This document shows positions 7,101-13,595 of a stretch of DNA of 13,595 nucleotides, one piece after another. The position numbers and the translations under genes were made by a program. Origin of the DNA: JBECKR01 sp040235415 (lineage in GTDB: Bacteria > Acidobacteriota > Polarisedimenticolia > Polarisedimenticolales > Polarisedimenticolaceae). The notes beneath the pieces were generated by a model. The model did no database searches. It saw only the letters and a list, made by a program, of their open reading frames with translations, and was not told the DNA's origin. Location of the stretch: NCBI GenBank assembly GCA_040235415.1, contig JBECKR010000085.1:1-13595 (forward strand). The letters are read 5' to 3'. Within the stretch, counting starts at the first letter, position 1. Each line of letters opens with the position of its first letter.

Positions 7101-7177
7101 TGGCGGAGCCGACGGGACTTGAACCCGCGATCTCCGGAGTGACAGTCCGGTATGTTAACCAACTACACCACGGCTCC
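7101..7177 (-). tRNA. tRNA-Asp (anticodon GTC)
   Basis: A 77-base minus-strand tRNA. The acceptor arms GGAGCCG (5' end at 7177) and CGGCTCC (7105-7111 on the plus strand) pair over seven bases. The anticodon arm is CCGGA-CTGTCAC-TCCGG with anticodon GTC. The T arm has the TTCAAGT loop with GCGGG/CCCGT. The discriminator is G, and the CCA end is encoded in the DNA (7101-7103). It lies 89 bases downstream of tRNA-Val on the same strand. Confidence 0.96.
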
Positions 7178-7217
7178 GTGAAGCCCGGACGACGCGCCAG
7201 TTGGAAGGCGACCCGAG

Positions 7218-7227
7218 ATGCTAGCAT
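7218..7227 (-). promoter_or_regulatory. 10-bp palindrome between the tRNAs, possible -10 for tRNA-Asp
   Basis: ATGCTAGCAT is a perfect palindrome in the 89-base spacer between the two tRNA genes. Read on the minus strand it contains TAGCAT, which could be a -10 about 40 bases before the tRNA-Asp 5' end. The alternative is that both tRNAs come from one transcript and this is only a processing or chance feature. Confidence 0.3.
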
Positions 7228-7266
7228 GCCGCCCGGCCGCGTTCCAGGTCCGCACGCTCGGGCTGC

Positions 7267-7341
7267 TGGTGGGCGGTACTGGATTCGAACCAATGACATC
7301 CTGCGTGTAAGGCAGGCGCTCTACCGCTGAGCTAACCGCCC
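7267..7341 (-). tRNA. tRNA-Val (anticodon TAC)
   Basis: A 75-base minus-strand tRNA. The acceptor stem GGGCGGT (5' end at 7341) pairs with ACCGCCC. The D arm is GCTC-AGCGGTA-GAGC. The anticodon arm is CCTGC-CTTACAC-GCAGG with anticodon TAC, reading GTA and other valine codons. The T arm carries ATTGG-TTCGAAT-CCAGT. The discriminator is A and the CCA end is encoded (7267-7269). It is divergent from the gene at 7410, with 68 bases between them. Confidence 0.96.
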
Positions 7342-7368
7342 CCGAAGGCGTCGCGGCCCGACCGCCCG

Positions 7369-7374
7369 TATAAT
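7369..7374 (+). promoter_or_regulatory. Consensus -10 box for the gene at 7410
   Basis: A perfect TATAAT in very GC-rich surroundings, 35 bases before the ATG at 7410. The expected transcription start is near 7381, leaving about 29 bases of leader that include the AGGAAG ribosome site at 7398-7403. No TTGACA-like element is seen at the right spacing. The opposite strand here (cattatacg) is also AT-rich and could serve the divergent tRNA-Val gene. Confidence 0.5.
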
Positions 7375-7409
7375 GCCCCTTCCGCACGAGAGGGGCCAGG
7401 AAGATCCGC

Positions 7410-8246
7410 ATGCCGTCCTCCGGCTCGATCCGGTCGGTCGTCTCCGCCGTCGCGCTGCTCCTCGCGGCGACGCTCGCGGCGTCGGCCCAGGCCCCGCCCC
7501 CACCGCCGCCGCGCCCGACCACGGACGCGGCGGAGCTCGCCGCCGCCCGCGCCGGCGGCACGCGGCTGCAGGGGAGCGCCGAGCTCGGGCGCCGCCAGCC
7601 GGTCGTGGGCGCGACCGTCAAGGCGGTCGACGAGTCCCACGGGCGGCTCGTGATGCTGACCTCGACCGCGGCCGACGGCCGGTTCCGGATCGAGGGCGTG
7701 CCCGACGGGACCTACGTCGTGACGCTCGACAAGCCCGGGCTCGAGCCGCTCGTGAAGCGCGACGTCGAGGTCAAGTTCCCGACCCGGCCAACCCTCGAGG
7801 TCCGCATGCAGCCCGGACCGGGGATGGCCCCGGCGGCTCCCGCGGCGAGCGCGGCGGCGGCGGACGAGAGCGCGACGACGCTCTCGGGCGTCGTCACGAC
7901 CGGCGAGAGCACCGCCGTGCCGGACGTCACGCTGCGCTTCGTGCGCGAGGACGGCAGCCGCGACCCGCGCGCGGTGCGGACCGGGACGGAAGGGAACTTC
8001 GAGATTCCCGACCTCGCGCCGGGCCTCTGGCGGCTCGAGGTCCGGGGCGTCGGCTACCTGCCGGTGCGGACGGTGATCGACGTCCGGCCGGGGCAGGAGC
8101 TCCGCGTGTCGCTCGTGCCGCAGCCGGCGGACTACTCGCCCGGGCCGCTCGACCTGCTGCCGCCGGAGGAGCCGATCCCGCCGCCGGAGTGGGGCGCACG
8201 CCTCAGCGCGCGGCGGCCGGCGCCGGCTGAGCCCCCTCGGGCTTGA
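7410..8246 (+). CDS. Exported protein with two carboxypeptidase-regulatory-like domains
   Basis: A 278-residue protein. The signal peptide MPSSGSIRSVVSAVALLLAA...SAQA ends at about residue 28 and is followed by a six-proline run. Two beta-sandwich domains of the carboxypeptidase-regulatory-like (CarboxypepD_reg) type follow. The first, at about 52-132, contains GATVKAVDE and DGRFRIEGVPDGTYVVTLDKPG. The second, at about 160-238, contains VPDVTLRFV and EGNFEIPDLAPGLWRLEVRG. An Ala-rich linker joins them and the tail is Pro-rich. Such domains act as extracellular folding or binding modules; no enzyme domain is attached. A related domain occurs inside the A2M protein at the left of the window. 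The gene ends 44 bases inside the convergent VWFA gene. AGGAAG at 7398-7403 supports the start. Confidence 0.83.
   Translation: MPSSGSIRSVVSAVALLLAATLAASAQAPPPPPPRPTTDAAELAAARAGGTRLQGSAELGRRQPVVGATVKAVDESHGRLVMLTSTAADGRFRIEGVPDGTYVVTLDKPGLEPLVKRDVEVKFPTRPTLEVRMQPGPGMAPAAPAASAAAADESATTLSGVVTTGESTAVPDVTLRFVREDGSRDPRAVRTGTEGNFEIPDLAPGLWRLEVRGVGYLPVRTVIDVRPGQELRVSLVPQPADYSPGPLDLLPPEEPIPPPEWGARLSARRPAPAEPPRA
8203..8246. other. 44-base tail-to-tail gene overlap with a 12-bp palindrome
   Basis: The plus-strand regulatory-domain gene stops at 8246 and the minus-strand VWFA gene stops at 8203, so both C-terminal tails are encoded by the same 44 bases. Both tails are Pro/Ala-rich (RPAPAEPPRA and GAQPAPAAAR). 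GCCGGCGCCGGC at 8216-8227 is an exact palindrome inside the overlap. No T-run flanks it, so a terminator role is only possible. Confidence 0.75.
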
Positions 8247-9393
8247 CCGCGAAGAACCCGCGCCGCGCCCGGACCGCGAGGTTCGAGTCGGTGTTCTCGA
8301 CCCGGATCTTGACCCAGTGCCCGTCCCAGGTGTCGATCCCGGTCGAGTACGTCAGGTAGTACTGCCGGCGGAGCTCCTCGGCGATGCGCTGGTACACGCC
8401 GGTGAGCTCGGCCGCCTTCTTCACGAAGAACGCGCGCCCGCCGGTGTTCTCCGCGAACTCCCGCAGGACGTCCTTCGCGACCCCGGTGCCGAGCCCGATG
8501 GCGTAGATGATCGTCTCGTTCGCCTTGGCCTCCTCGAGCACGCGCTTGTAGGAGAACTGGCTCGAGGTGTCGTCGCCGTCCGAGAGCAGGATGATCGCCT
8601 TGCGGCCCTCGATCCCGCGGAGCTTGCGGTACGCGGCGTGCAGCGCGTCGTACAGGGCGGTGGCGCCGAGCGCCTCGGTGCTCGTGACCGCCTCCGTGAG
8701 CGCGTCCTTGTCCGGGGTGCGGTCCTGGATCAGGAACACGCGGTCGTCGAAGTCGATGACGAGAGCCTGGTCCTCCGGGCGCAGGGTGTCGACGAACGAG
8801 CGCGCCGCCGCATGGACGTCGTCCATGTTGTCGAGCATCGAGCCGGACGTGTCGAGCACGATCGCGAGCGTGATCGGGCGGTCCTCGGGGTAGAAGTCGA
8901 TGATCTGCTGCTGCCGGCCGTCCTCGAACACCCGGAACGAGTCCTTGTCGAGGCCCGTCACGAAGCGGTCCTGCTTGTCCGTGACCGAGACCCACAGGAT
9001 GACGCGGTTGACCTTCTCGAACGCGCCGAAGCTCATCTTGCGCGTGATGACGACGTCGCTGACCGAGATGCCCTCGCGGTGGTACGCGACCGCGCGGATC
9101 ACCCAGGACTTCGACTCCTCGCCGAAATCGTGGAAGCACTCCCACGGCGCCTGGCGATCGACGAAGATCACCTTGTCGCCGACCAGGAACTCGACGCGGT
9201 CGATCTCCGCGGGATCGGGCGCCTCGACCTCGGCCGTGATCTTGACCTTTCCGAAGATCACCTCCTGGTTCGCGGGGTAGGTGATCCGGATCGAGAACCC
9301 CTTGCGGCGCTCGACGTCCTGGGCGAACGGGGTGGAGGCGGCCGCGAGCAGGAGAACGAGGCCGACGGCGGCGCGGACGGCGGGGCGGGTCAT
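8203..9393 (-). CDS. Exported VWFA domain protein (VWFA-related acidobacterial type)
   Basis: A 396-residue protein with a signal peptide (MTRPAVRAAVGLVLLLAAAS...FAQ, about 25 residues). A bacterial Ig-like domain follows (ITYPANQEVIFGKVKITAEV, VEFLVGDKV), then the VWFA domain. The metal-ion-dependent adhesion site DTSGSM starts at D181. The later site residues appear in GATALYDAL and LLSDGDDTSS. The segment SFRVFEDGRQQQIIDFYPED before the site and the end ELRRQYYLTYS...VRARRGFFAVK match the acidobacterial VWFA-related family. It probably binds a protein or matrix ligand through a divalent metal in the periplasm or outside. Its ATG overlaps the stop of the TPR gene (9390-9393). GGAG lies eight bases upstream, inside the TPR gene, so coupled translation is likely. 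The 3' end overlaps the convergent gene by 44 bases. Confidence 0.92.
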   Translation of the reverse strand: MTRPAVRAAVGLVLLLAAASTPFAQDVERRKGFSIRITYPANQEVIFGKVKITAEVEAPDPAEIDRVEFLVGDKVIFVDRQAPWECFHDFGEESKSWVIRAVAYHREGISVSDVVITRKMSFGAFEKVNRVILWVSVTDKQDRFVTGLDKDSFRVFEDGRQQQIIDFYPEDRPITLAIVLDTSGSMLDNMDDVHAAARSFVDTLRPEDQALVIDFDDRVFLIQDRTPDKDALTEAVTSTEALGATALYDALHAAYRKLRGIEGRKAIILLSDGDDTSSQFSYKRVLEEAKANETIIYAIGLGTGVAKDVLREFAENTGGRAFFVKKAAELTGVYQRIAEELRRQYYLTYSTGIDTWDGHWVKIRVENTDSNLAVRARRGFFAVKPEGAQPAPAAAR

Positions 9394-10883
9394 GATCGCG
9401 TCTCCGTGGCGGAGGCGGCGTCGGCGGGGGCCGGCGCGATGCGCTCCAGGATCTGCCGGACGCGCTCCGCGTCCTCGCCCTTCGAGACCTTGTCGAGGTA
9501 GCGGCGGTACTCCGCCGCCGCGTCGGCTTCGCGCCCCAAGCGCAGGAGCGCGTTGCCGAGGTACAGGCGCGCGCGGACGTCCTGCGCGTCGATCTCGAGC
9601 GCGCGGCGGAACGCGGCCGCGGCGTCCTCGTCGCGCCCGAGGCGCGCGAGCGCGACGCCGACGTTGACCCGGAGGTCGGCGCGGGGCGTCGCGTCCGCGA
9701 GGGCGGTGTAGATCTCGAGCGCGTCGCGCGAGCGGCCCGCGCGGAGCAGCATGTAGGCCAGGCGCTCGCCGCCCGCGGCGGCCGGAACGGCGCGCTCGAC
9801 CTCGATCGCGCGGTCCCACAGCCCCCGCCGGGCGTAGAGGTCGGCGAGGTCGAGGCGATCGGTGTCGTTGGCGGTGCCGTCGCGGACGGCGGCCTCGAGC
9901 GTCTCGAAGCGGGACTTCTCGGCCTCGACCGCGTCGCGGACCGTCTGGAGGTGCTCGCGCTGGTGCCGGTTCAGGCGATCGTCGGCGAGGGCGGCGTCGA
10001 GGTGCTCGAGCGCCGCGGCGTAGTCCCCCCGGCGGCGGTCGATCTCGGCCATGCCCTCGCGCGCCTCGGGGTGCGCGGGGTCGAGGTCGAGGGCGGTGCG
10101 GAACGACGCCTCGGCGCGGGCGAGCAGCCCGAGCGACACCTGGATCGTGCCGAGCGTCGCGGGATGGTCCGGGTTCTTGGGCTCGAGCCGGATCGCCTCC
10201 GCGATCGTCGCGACCGCCTGGTCGTACAGCCCGAGGCGGTCGTACGCCGTCGCCAGGCGGTTCAGGCCCGGGGCGTAGTCGGGACGGATCGAGACCGCCT
10301 CGCTCAGGAGCTTGACCGCGTCGTCGTAGCGCCCGAGGCGGAGGTAGACGTCCCCCAGGTGGGTGTATCCCTCGGCGTACCCCGCGTTGCTCGCGATCGC
10401 CCGCCGGAAGGTCTCGATCGCCTTGTCGGTCTCGGCGCGCGCGTCGTAGGAGCGCGCCAGGCCGTCGAGCGCCTGCGGGAAGTCCGGACGGATCTTGAGC
10501 GCGCGGTAGTACGCGGCGTCGGCCTCGTCGGCGTCGCCGAGGGCGAGGTTGGCGTCGCCGAGCGCGACGAGCGCCTGGGGATGGTTCGGGTCGAGGTCGA
10601 GCGCGATCTTGAGCGCGTCGACCGCCTCGGCGTAGCGGCGGTCGCCGTTCAACGCGAGACCGAGGTAGTAGTACGCGCGGAACGAGTTCAGCGCCATCGC
10701 CGCGGACTCGCGGAGCGCGTCGACCGCGGTCGCGTAGTCGCCGTGGGTGTAGGCCGCGACCCCTTCGTTGAGCAGCTGGAACGAGCGCGTGCGGACCTCA
10801 CCGGCCTTGCCGGCGAGGGCGGGCGATCCGAGGAGCGTCGCCGCGAGCGCGAGAAGGACCACGGGACCGGGGGATCGTCTCAT
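9390..10883 (-). CDS. Exported tetratricopeptide repeat protein
   Basis: A 497-residue protein with a signal peptide (MRRSPGPVVLLALAATLLGSPALAG), then about twelve 34-residue TPR units. Eight lie at residues about 34-305 (for example AYYYLGLALNGDRRYAEAVD and GYTHLGDVYLRLGRYDDAVK). A charged helical linker covers about 306-340. Four more units run to about 480 (LRVNVGVALARLGRDEDAAA, RLYLGNALLRLGREADAAAE). TPR arrays are protein-binding scaffolds, and the array starts straight after the signal sequence, so the partner should be extracytoplasmic. The VWFA protein is the obvious candidate, because the two genes overlap by ATGA. The MFS gene ends 35 bases upstream on the same strand. A minus-strand TAGACT (10898-10893) lies only nine bases before the ATG, so the gene may also have its own near-leaderless promoter. 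Confidence 0.92.
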   Translation of the reverse strand: MRRSPGPVVLLALAATLLGSPALAGKAGEVRTRSFQLLNEGVAAYTHGDYATAVDALRESAAMALNSFRAYYYLGLALNGDRRYAEAVDALKIALDLDPNHPQALVALGDANLALGDADEADAAYYRALKIRPDFPQALDGLARSYDARAETDKAIETFRRAIASNAGYAEGYTHLGDVYLRLGRYDDAVKLLSEAVSIRPDYAPGLNRLATAYDRLGLYDQAVATIAEAIRLEPKNPDHPATLGTIQVSLGLLARAEASFRTALDLDPAHPEAREGMAEIDRRRGDYAAALEHLDAALADDRLNRHQREHLQTVRDAVEAEKSRFETLEAAVRDGTANDTDRLDLADLYARRGLWDRAIEVERAVPAAAGGERLAYMLLRAGRSRDALEIYTALADATPRADLRVNVGVALARLGRDEDAAAAFRRALEIDAQDVRARLYLGNALLRLGREADAAAEYRRYLDKVSKGEDAERVRQILERIAPAPADAASATETRS

Positions 10884-10892
10884 GATCCTGTC

Positions 10893-10898
10893 AGTCTA
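10893..10898 (-). promoter_or_regulatory. Candidate -10 box close to the TPR start
   Basis: TAGACT on the minus strand ends nine bases before the ATG at 10883. If used, the message would start within a few bases of the ATG. The AGGA at 10889-10886 would then be mostly lost from the transcript. Read-through from the MFS gene is the alternative. Confidence 0.3.
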
Positions 10899-10918
10899 CC
10901 CTCGAACCCGCGGTCCGG

Positions 10919-12265
10919 CTAAGCGGCCCCCTCCGGGACGGTCTCGCGCTCCGGGCGCTCCAGGATCCGCCCGTGGCGGCGGTCGGTCGCGAGCAGCAGG
11001 AAAGCGAAGATCAGGCCGCAAACGCCGAGCCCCGCGAACATCAGCATGCTCGCGGTGTACCCGCCGGTCGTCTCCCGGAGCTGGCCGTTCAGCCACGGGA
11101 ACGTCATGAGGCCGACGTTCTGGATCAGCGTCATGAGGCCGTAGGCCGTCCCGACCCGCTTGGGGTCGACGATCAGCGCGACCGACGGCCACATCGCGGC
11201 GGGCACCAGCACGAACGACGCCCCGAGCACGATCATCGGCCAGCGCGGGGCGACGTCGGTGTACGCGAGCAGCAGGTAGCTCGGGATCATGAGGAGCGAG
11301 CCGAGGATCATGAGTCGCGCGCGGCGGCCGATCTTGTCGACGAGCGTGCCGGCGAACGGCGCGAAGCACATCGACGCGAAGATGATGATCGAGGTCGTTC
11401 CGGGCGCGGTCGAGAACATGTGCAGGAAGTTCGAGAAGATGTCGCCGAGGAACGTGCCGGTGGCGCCCGCCGCGAGCGGCAGGCCCCACTTCTCGTGGAA
11501 GAAGTCGGTCGAGAGCGCGGTGAACGGGAAGATCGCGGAGTAGAACGTGACGCACAGGGCGGTGACGTACCAGAACGCCGGCGGGAGCTTCCCGACGTCC
11601 CGGAACTCGATGCGGTCCCCGGCGGACTCGTCCTTGAGCCCGAGGATCGGCTCGGCGTGGCGGTCCATCGCGACGTAGGCGAGGTTCGCGAGGATGCTCA
11701 GGCCGCACAGCCCGGCCGCGACCCACAGCGCCGCGATCGGCCCCATGCGGTCCGCGATCAGCGCCTCGGTGTTGAACGTGAACAGCGTCCCGACGCGGCT
11801 GATCGTGAGCGCGACGCCGAACGCGAGCGCGAGCTCCTTGCCGCGGAACCACCGCGCCAGGATCGCGTTCTGCGCCACGACGAGCGCCTCGGAGCCGGCC
11901 CCGAACACGAACCGCCCGGCATACAGCACGTAGACGTTCGGCGCCATCGCCACGATCACCGCGCCGAGCGTGACGAGCGCCGAGAACAGCAGGCTCGCGC
12001 GGCGGGTCCCGATGCGGTCGATCAGCATCCCGGAGAAGAACAGCGTCGCGATCGCGCCGATGCTGTACATCGAGTACATCCAGCCGATCTCGGACTGCCC
12101 GATCGACAGCCGCCTCATGAGCGTCTCGACGATCGCGGCGACGCTGTCGTAGGCGAAGTAGCTCCCGAAGATGATGAGCCCCGCGAACAGCAGCACCGTG
12201 AAGCGGTACGGGCGGCGCGAGGGGTGGTAGAGTCCGTGGTCCTGCGGGACGGCTTCGGCGCTCAA
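10919..12265 (-). CDS. Major facilitator superfamily transporter, MFSD1-like
   Basis: A 448-residue membrane protein with the hydrophobic pattern of twelve transmembrane helices. The first follows PYRFTVLLFAGLIIFGSYFAYD (residues 19-40). MFS loop motifs are present: DRIGTRRA after helix 2 and DKIGRRARL after helix 8. Several stretches match what I know of animal MFSD1: GSYFAYDS, GRFVFGAGSEALVVAQN, WFRGKELALAFG and GTAYGLM...QNVGL. MFSD1 is a lysosomal dipeptide exporter, so peptide or amino acid transport is a reasonable but unproven guess. I chose the TTG at 12265 because GGAGG lies eight bases before it. The longer open frame upstream runs antisense through the reductase gene and lacks transmembrane character. 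A minus-strand TATGAT (12307-12302) fits as its -10. The TPR gene follows after 35 bases. Confidence 0.88.
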   Translation of the reverse strand: MSAEAVPQDHGLYHPSRRPYRFTVLLFAGLIIFGSYFAYDSVAAIVETLMRRLSIGQSEIGWMYSMYSIGAIATLFFSGMLIDRIGTRRASLLFSALVTLGAVIVAMAPNVYVLYAGRFVFGAGSEALVVAQNAILARWFRGKELALAFGVALTISRVGTLFTFNTEALIADRMGPIAALWVAAGLCGLSILANLAYVAMDRHAEPILGLKDESAGDRIEFRDVGKLPPAFWYVTALCVTFYSAIFPFTALSTDFFHEKWGLPLAAGATGTFLGDIFSNFLHMFSTAPGTTSIIIFASMCFAPFAGTLVDKIGRRARLMILGSLLMIPSYLLLAYTDVAPRWPMIVLGASFVLVPAAMWPSVALIVDPKRVGTAYGLMTLIQNVGLMTFPWLNGQLRETTGGYTASMLMFAGLGVCGLIFAFLLLATDRRHGRILERPERETVPEGAA

Positions 12266-12301
12266 CGCTCGATCCTCCGGGTTCCGGACGCTCGGCCGCG
12301 G

Positions 12302-12307
12302 ATCATA
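12302..12307 (-). promoter_or_regulatory. Candidate -10 box of the MFS gene
   Basis: TATGAT on the minus strand matches the -10 consensus at five of six bases. It lies 36 bases before the TTG start, in a 91-base divergent interval shared with the reductase gene. No good -35 is visible. The position supports the TTG at 12265 over the much longer upstream frame. Confidence 0.45.
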
Positions 12308-12356
12308 CACCCGCGCGATGCGCCGGCATCCCGGGAGACGGACGGGAGATTGCGGG

Positions 12357-13145
12357 ATGCAGCGCGACGCGGCGTTCGTGATCGGCATGGGGGAGGTCGG
12401 CTCGCGTCTCGGAGGCGCCCTCGAGCGCTCCGGCTGGACCGTCCGCCCGGTGACGCGGACCTCGGGCTGGAACGCCGCGCTCGACTTCGCCGACCCCGCG
12501 CCGCGGATCCTCGCGATGCGCGAGGGCGACCTCGCCGCCGCGCTCGACCGCTTCCCGGACGACCTCCGCGACCGCCTGGTCCTGGTCCAGAACGGCTTCC
12601 TGGAGCCGACCCTCGGCGACCTCGGTCCGGTCGGCCGCGGGCTGATCTGGTTCACCTCCAAGGCGGAGTTCTTCCGCGTGCTGCGGCCCTCGCCGTTCCA
12701 CGGCCCGCACGCCGGGCGGCTCGCCGTGGCGCTGCGGGCCGGCGGGATCGAGGCCGACCTCGTGGAGGACGACGCCGCGTTCCGCGCCGCGATGATCGTC
12801 AAGGGGATCTGGAACTGCGTCGTCGGCCTGCCGCTCGCCGTCCGTGGTGTCGACCTCGCGACCTACCTCGGCGAGAACCGCGACGAGGTCGAGGCGCTCG
12901 TGACGGAGTGCACGCTCGCGGCCGGGGCGTGGTACCGCGTCGCGGTCTCGGCCTCCGACGCGCGCGACACCCTCCTCGCCACGGCCGGAGACCTCGGCTG
13001 GATGCGCGGCGGCGCCAAGGCGCTCGAGTTCCGCAACGGCGCCGTCGCCCGCATGGGCCGCGAGACGGGCGTCCCGACGCCGCTCACCGACGCGCTGCTC
13101 GCCGCCGTGAGTCAGGCGGGGCGCGGAAGCTCCCCGGCCTCGTAG
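12357..13145 (+). CDS. Ketopantoate reductase-like (PanE/ApbA-like) oxidoreductase
   Basis: A 262-residue protein with an N-terminal Rossmann motif GMGEVG at residues 10-15. It has the catalytic-domain signature of 2-dehydropantoate 2-reductases. The substrate-site Asn of VQNG is N79, the catalytic Lys is K149 in MIVKGIWNC with N153, and the acidic residue in ALEFRNG is E224. The position matching the second Asn of the E. coli KxxxNxxxN motif is a Gly (157). The protein is shorter than E. coli PanE (about 300 residues). PanE reduces ketopantoate with NADPH for coenzyme A synthesis, but many family members act on other 2-keto acids. No pantothenate gene is nearby, so I give no symbol. The ATG at 12357 has GGGAGA seven bases upstream; the in-frame ATG at 12318 would add 13 poorly conserved residues. 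Its end overlaps the convergent gene by 34 bases. Confidence 0.78.
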   Translation: MQRDAAFVIGMGEVGSRLGGALERSGWTVRPVTRTSGWNAALDFADPAPRILAMREGDLAAALDRFPDDLRDRLVLVQNGFLEPTLGDLGPVGRGLIWFTSKAEFFRVLRPSPFHGPHAGRLAVALRAGGIEADLVEDDAAFRAAMIVKGIWNCVVGLPLAVRGVDLATYLGENRDEVEALVTECTLAAGAWYRVAVSASDARDTLLATAGDLGWMRGGAKALEFRNGAVARMGRETGVPTPLTDALLAAVSQAGRGSSPAS

Positions 13146-13594
13146 GTCGCGCGCAGGATCCGGAACGGGTACACCCGGCCGTCGCGCGGCGGGACGCGGG
13201 CGCGCCACGCCGCGGGCGGGTCGAACCGGAACGACAGCGTGCGGTGGCGGCTCCGCACCAGGCGCAGCGGCTTGTGGCCGGCGTCGCGGCCGAGGTCGAC
13301 GACGAGATCGAGCAGCCCCTCGGTCGGGATCGCCGGGCCCGAGACGTGCCGGCAGTGCTTCCACCACACCATCTCGTCGACGTTGTCGAACTCGTACCGC
13401 GGGACCTCGCGGAACACCGCCTCGAGCCGCTCGGCCTTGCCGCGCACCGGCAGGAGGTCGAGCGGGCGGACGTCGGCGACGCCGTCGAGCCGCTCCCGGA
13501 GCGACGCCCGCGGGAACAGGCGCCCGCGCTGCGGCCGCGCGTCGCGGAGCGCGAGCCGCCGGATGAAGCCGTCCGCCGGCAGCACGACGTAGCC
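13112..13594 (-). CDS. Unrecognised protein, 5' end beyond the window
   Basis: The frame stays open to the right edge. The first visible residues (GYVVLPADGFIRRLALRD) read like the interior of a protein. An in-frame GTG at 13585 exists but has no ribosome site visible before the edge. About 160 residues of the C-terminal part are seen. They are rich in Arg and in alternating hydrophobic residues, with a DEMVWWKHCRHVSGP stretch near the middle and beta-rich RTLSFRFDPP and VYPFRILRATYE near the end. There is no signal peptide or transmembrane helix in the visible part. I do not recognise the family. It overlaps the reductase gene tail to tail by 34 bases (13112-13145). Frame length and codon use support a real gene. 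Confidence 0.6.
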   Translation of the reverse strand, partial: GYVVLPADGFIRRLALRDARPQRGRLFPRASLRERLDGVADVRPLDLLPVRGKAERLEAVFREVPRYEFDNVDEMVWWKHCRHVSGPAIPTEGLLDLVVDLGRDAGHKPLRLVRSRHRTLSFRFDPPAAWRARVPPRDGRVYPFRILRATYEAGELPRPA

Positions 13595-13595
13595 C

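Noticed and set aside
7100..7330. Short open frames over the tRNA genes
   Set aside because: The DNA forms two complete tRNA cloverleaves. The translated frames are typical of tRNA misannotation.
8317..9501. Plus-strand frame of 394 codons opposite the VWFA gene, and 9951-10922 opposite the TPR gene
   Set aside because: Both are antisense shadows with no signal, motif or ribosome site. The minus-strand genes have clear domains.
12266..12802. Upstream extension of the MFS frame by 179 codons
   Set aside because: It runs antisense through the reductase gene, is not hydrophobic, and would bypass the TTG start with its GGAGG and the TATGAT promoter.

Overview
The window is uniformly GC-rich (codon third positions almost always G or C) and gene-dense. 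Most of its products carry a signal peptide or are membrane proteins, which points to a Gram-negative-type soil or sediment bacterium with a well-developed envelope. The best taxonomic clue is the von Willebrand A protein at 8203-9393, whose layout closely follows the 'VWFA-related Acidobacterial domain' family. I infer Acidobacteriota or a related deep lineage, without certainty.

Left part (1-4053, minus strand): one very large open gene running off the left edge, encoding an exported alpha-2-macroglobulin-type protein of more than 1351 residues. It has MG domains, then three tandem segments resembling the C-terminal domain of the type II secretion pseudopilin GspG. A carboxypeptidase-regulatory-like domain with a TonB-plug-like tail follows, and then the start of the A2M domain. 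A 168-bp divergent promoter region separates it from a flavin disulfide oxidoreductase (4222-5604, plus).

Middle part (5661-7409): a VapB/VapC toxin-antitoxin pair (AbrB-type antitoxin, PIN-domain toxin, ATGA overlap) that appears to be read from a leaderless promoter. Next come an exported DUF4410-like protein with a hairpin in its leader, and two minus-strand tRNA genes, tRNA-Val(TAC) and tRNA-Asp(GTC), both with encoded CCA ends.

Right part (7410-13595): an exported protein with two carboxypeptidase-regulatory-like domains (plus) meets a minus-strand set tail to tail. That set, in transcription order, is an MFSD1-like major facilitator transporter (TTG start), an exported TPR protein and an exported VWFA protein. 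The last two overlap by ATGA and are very probably translationally coupled. Divergent from the transporter is a ketopantoate-reductase-like protein. It overlaps tail to tail with an unrecognised minus-strand gene that runs off the right edge.

The exported proteins (A2M, DUF4410-like, regulatory-domain, TPR and VWFA proteins) look like extracytoplasmic protein-interaction or surveillance functions. No metabolic pathway ties the whole window together. I see no CRISPR array, insertion sequence or phage gene. The most unusual item is the domain composition of the A2M-type protein.
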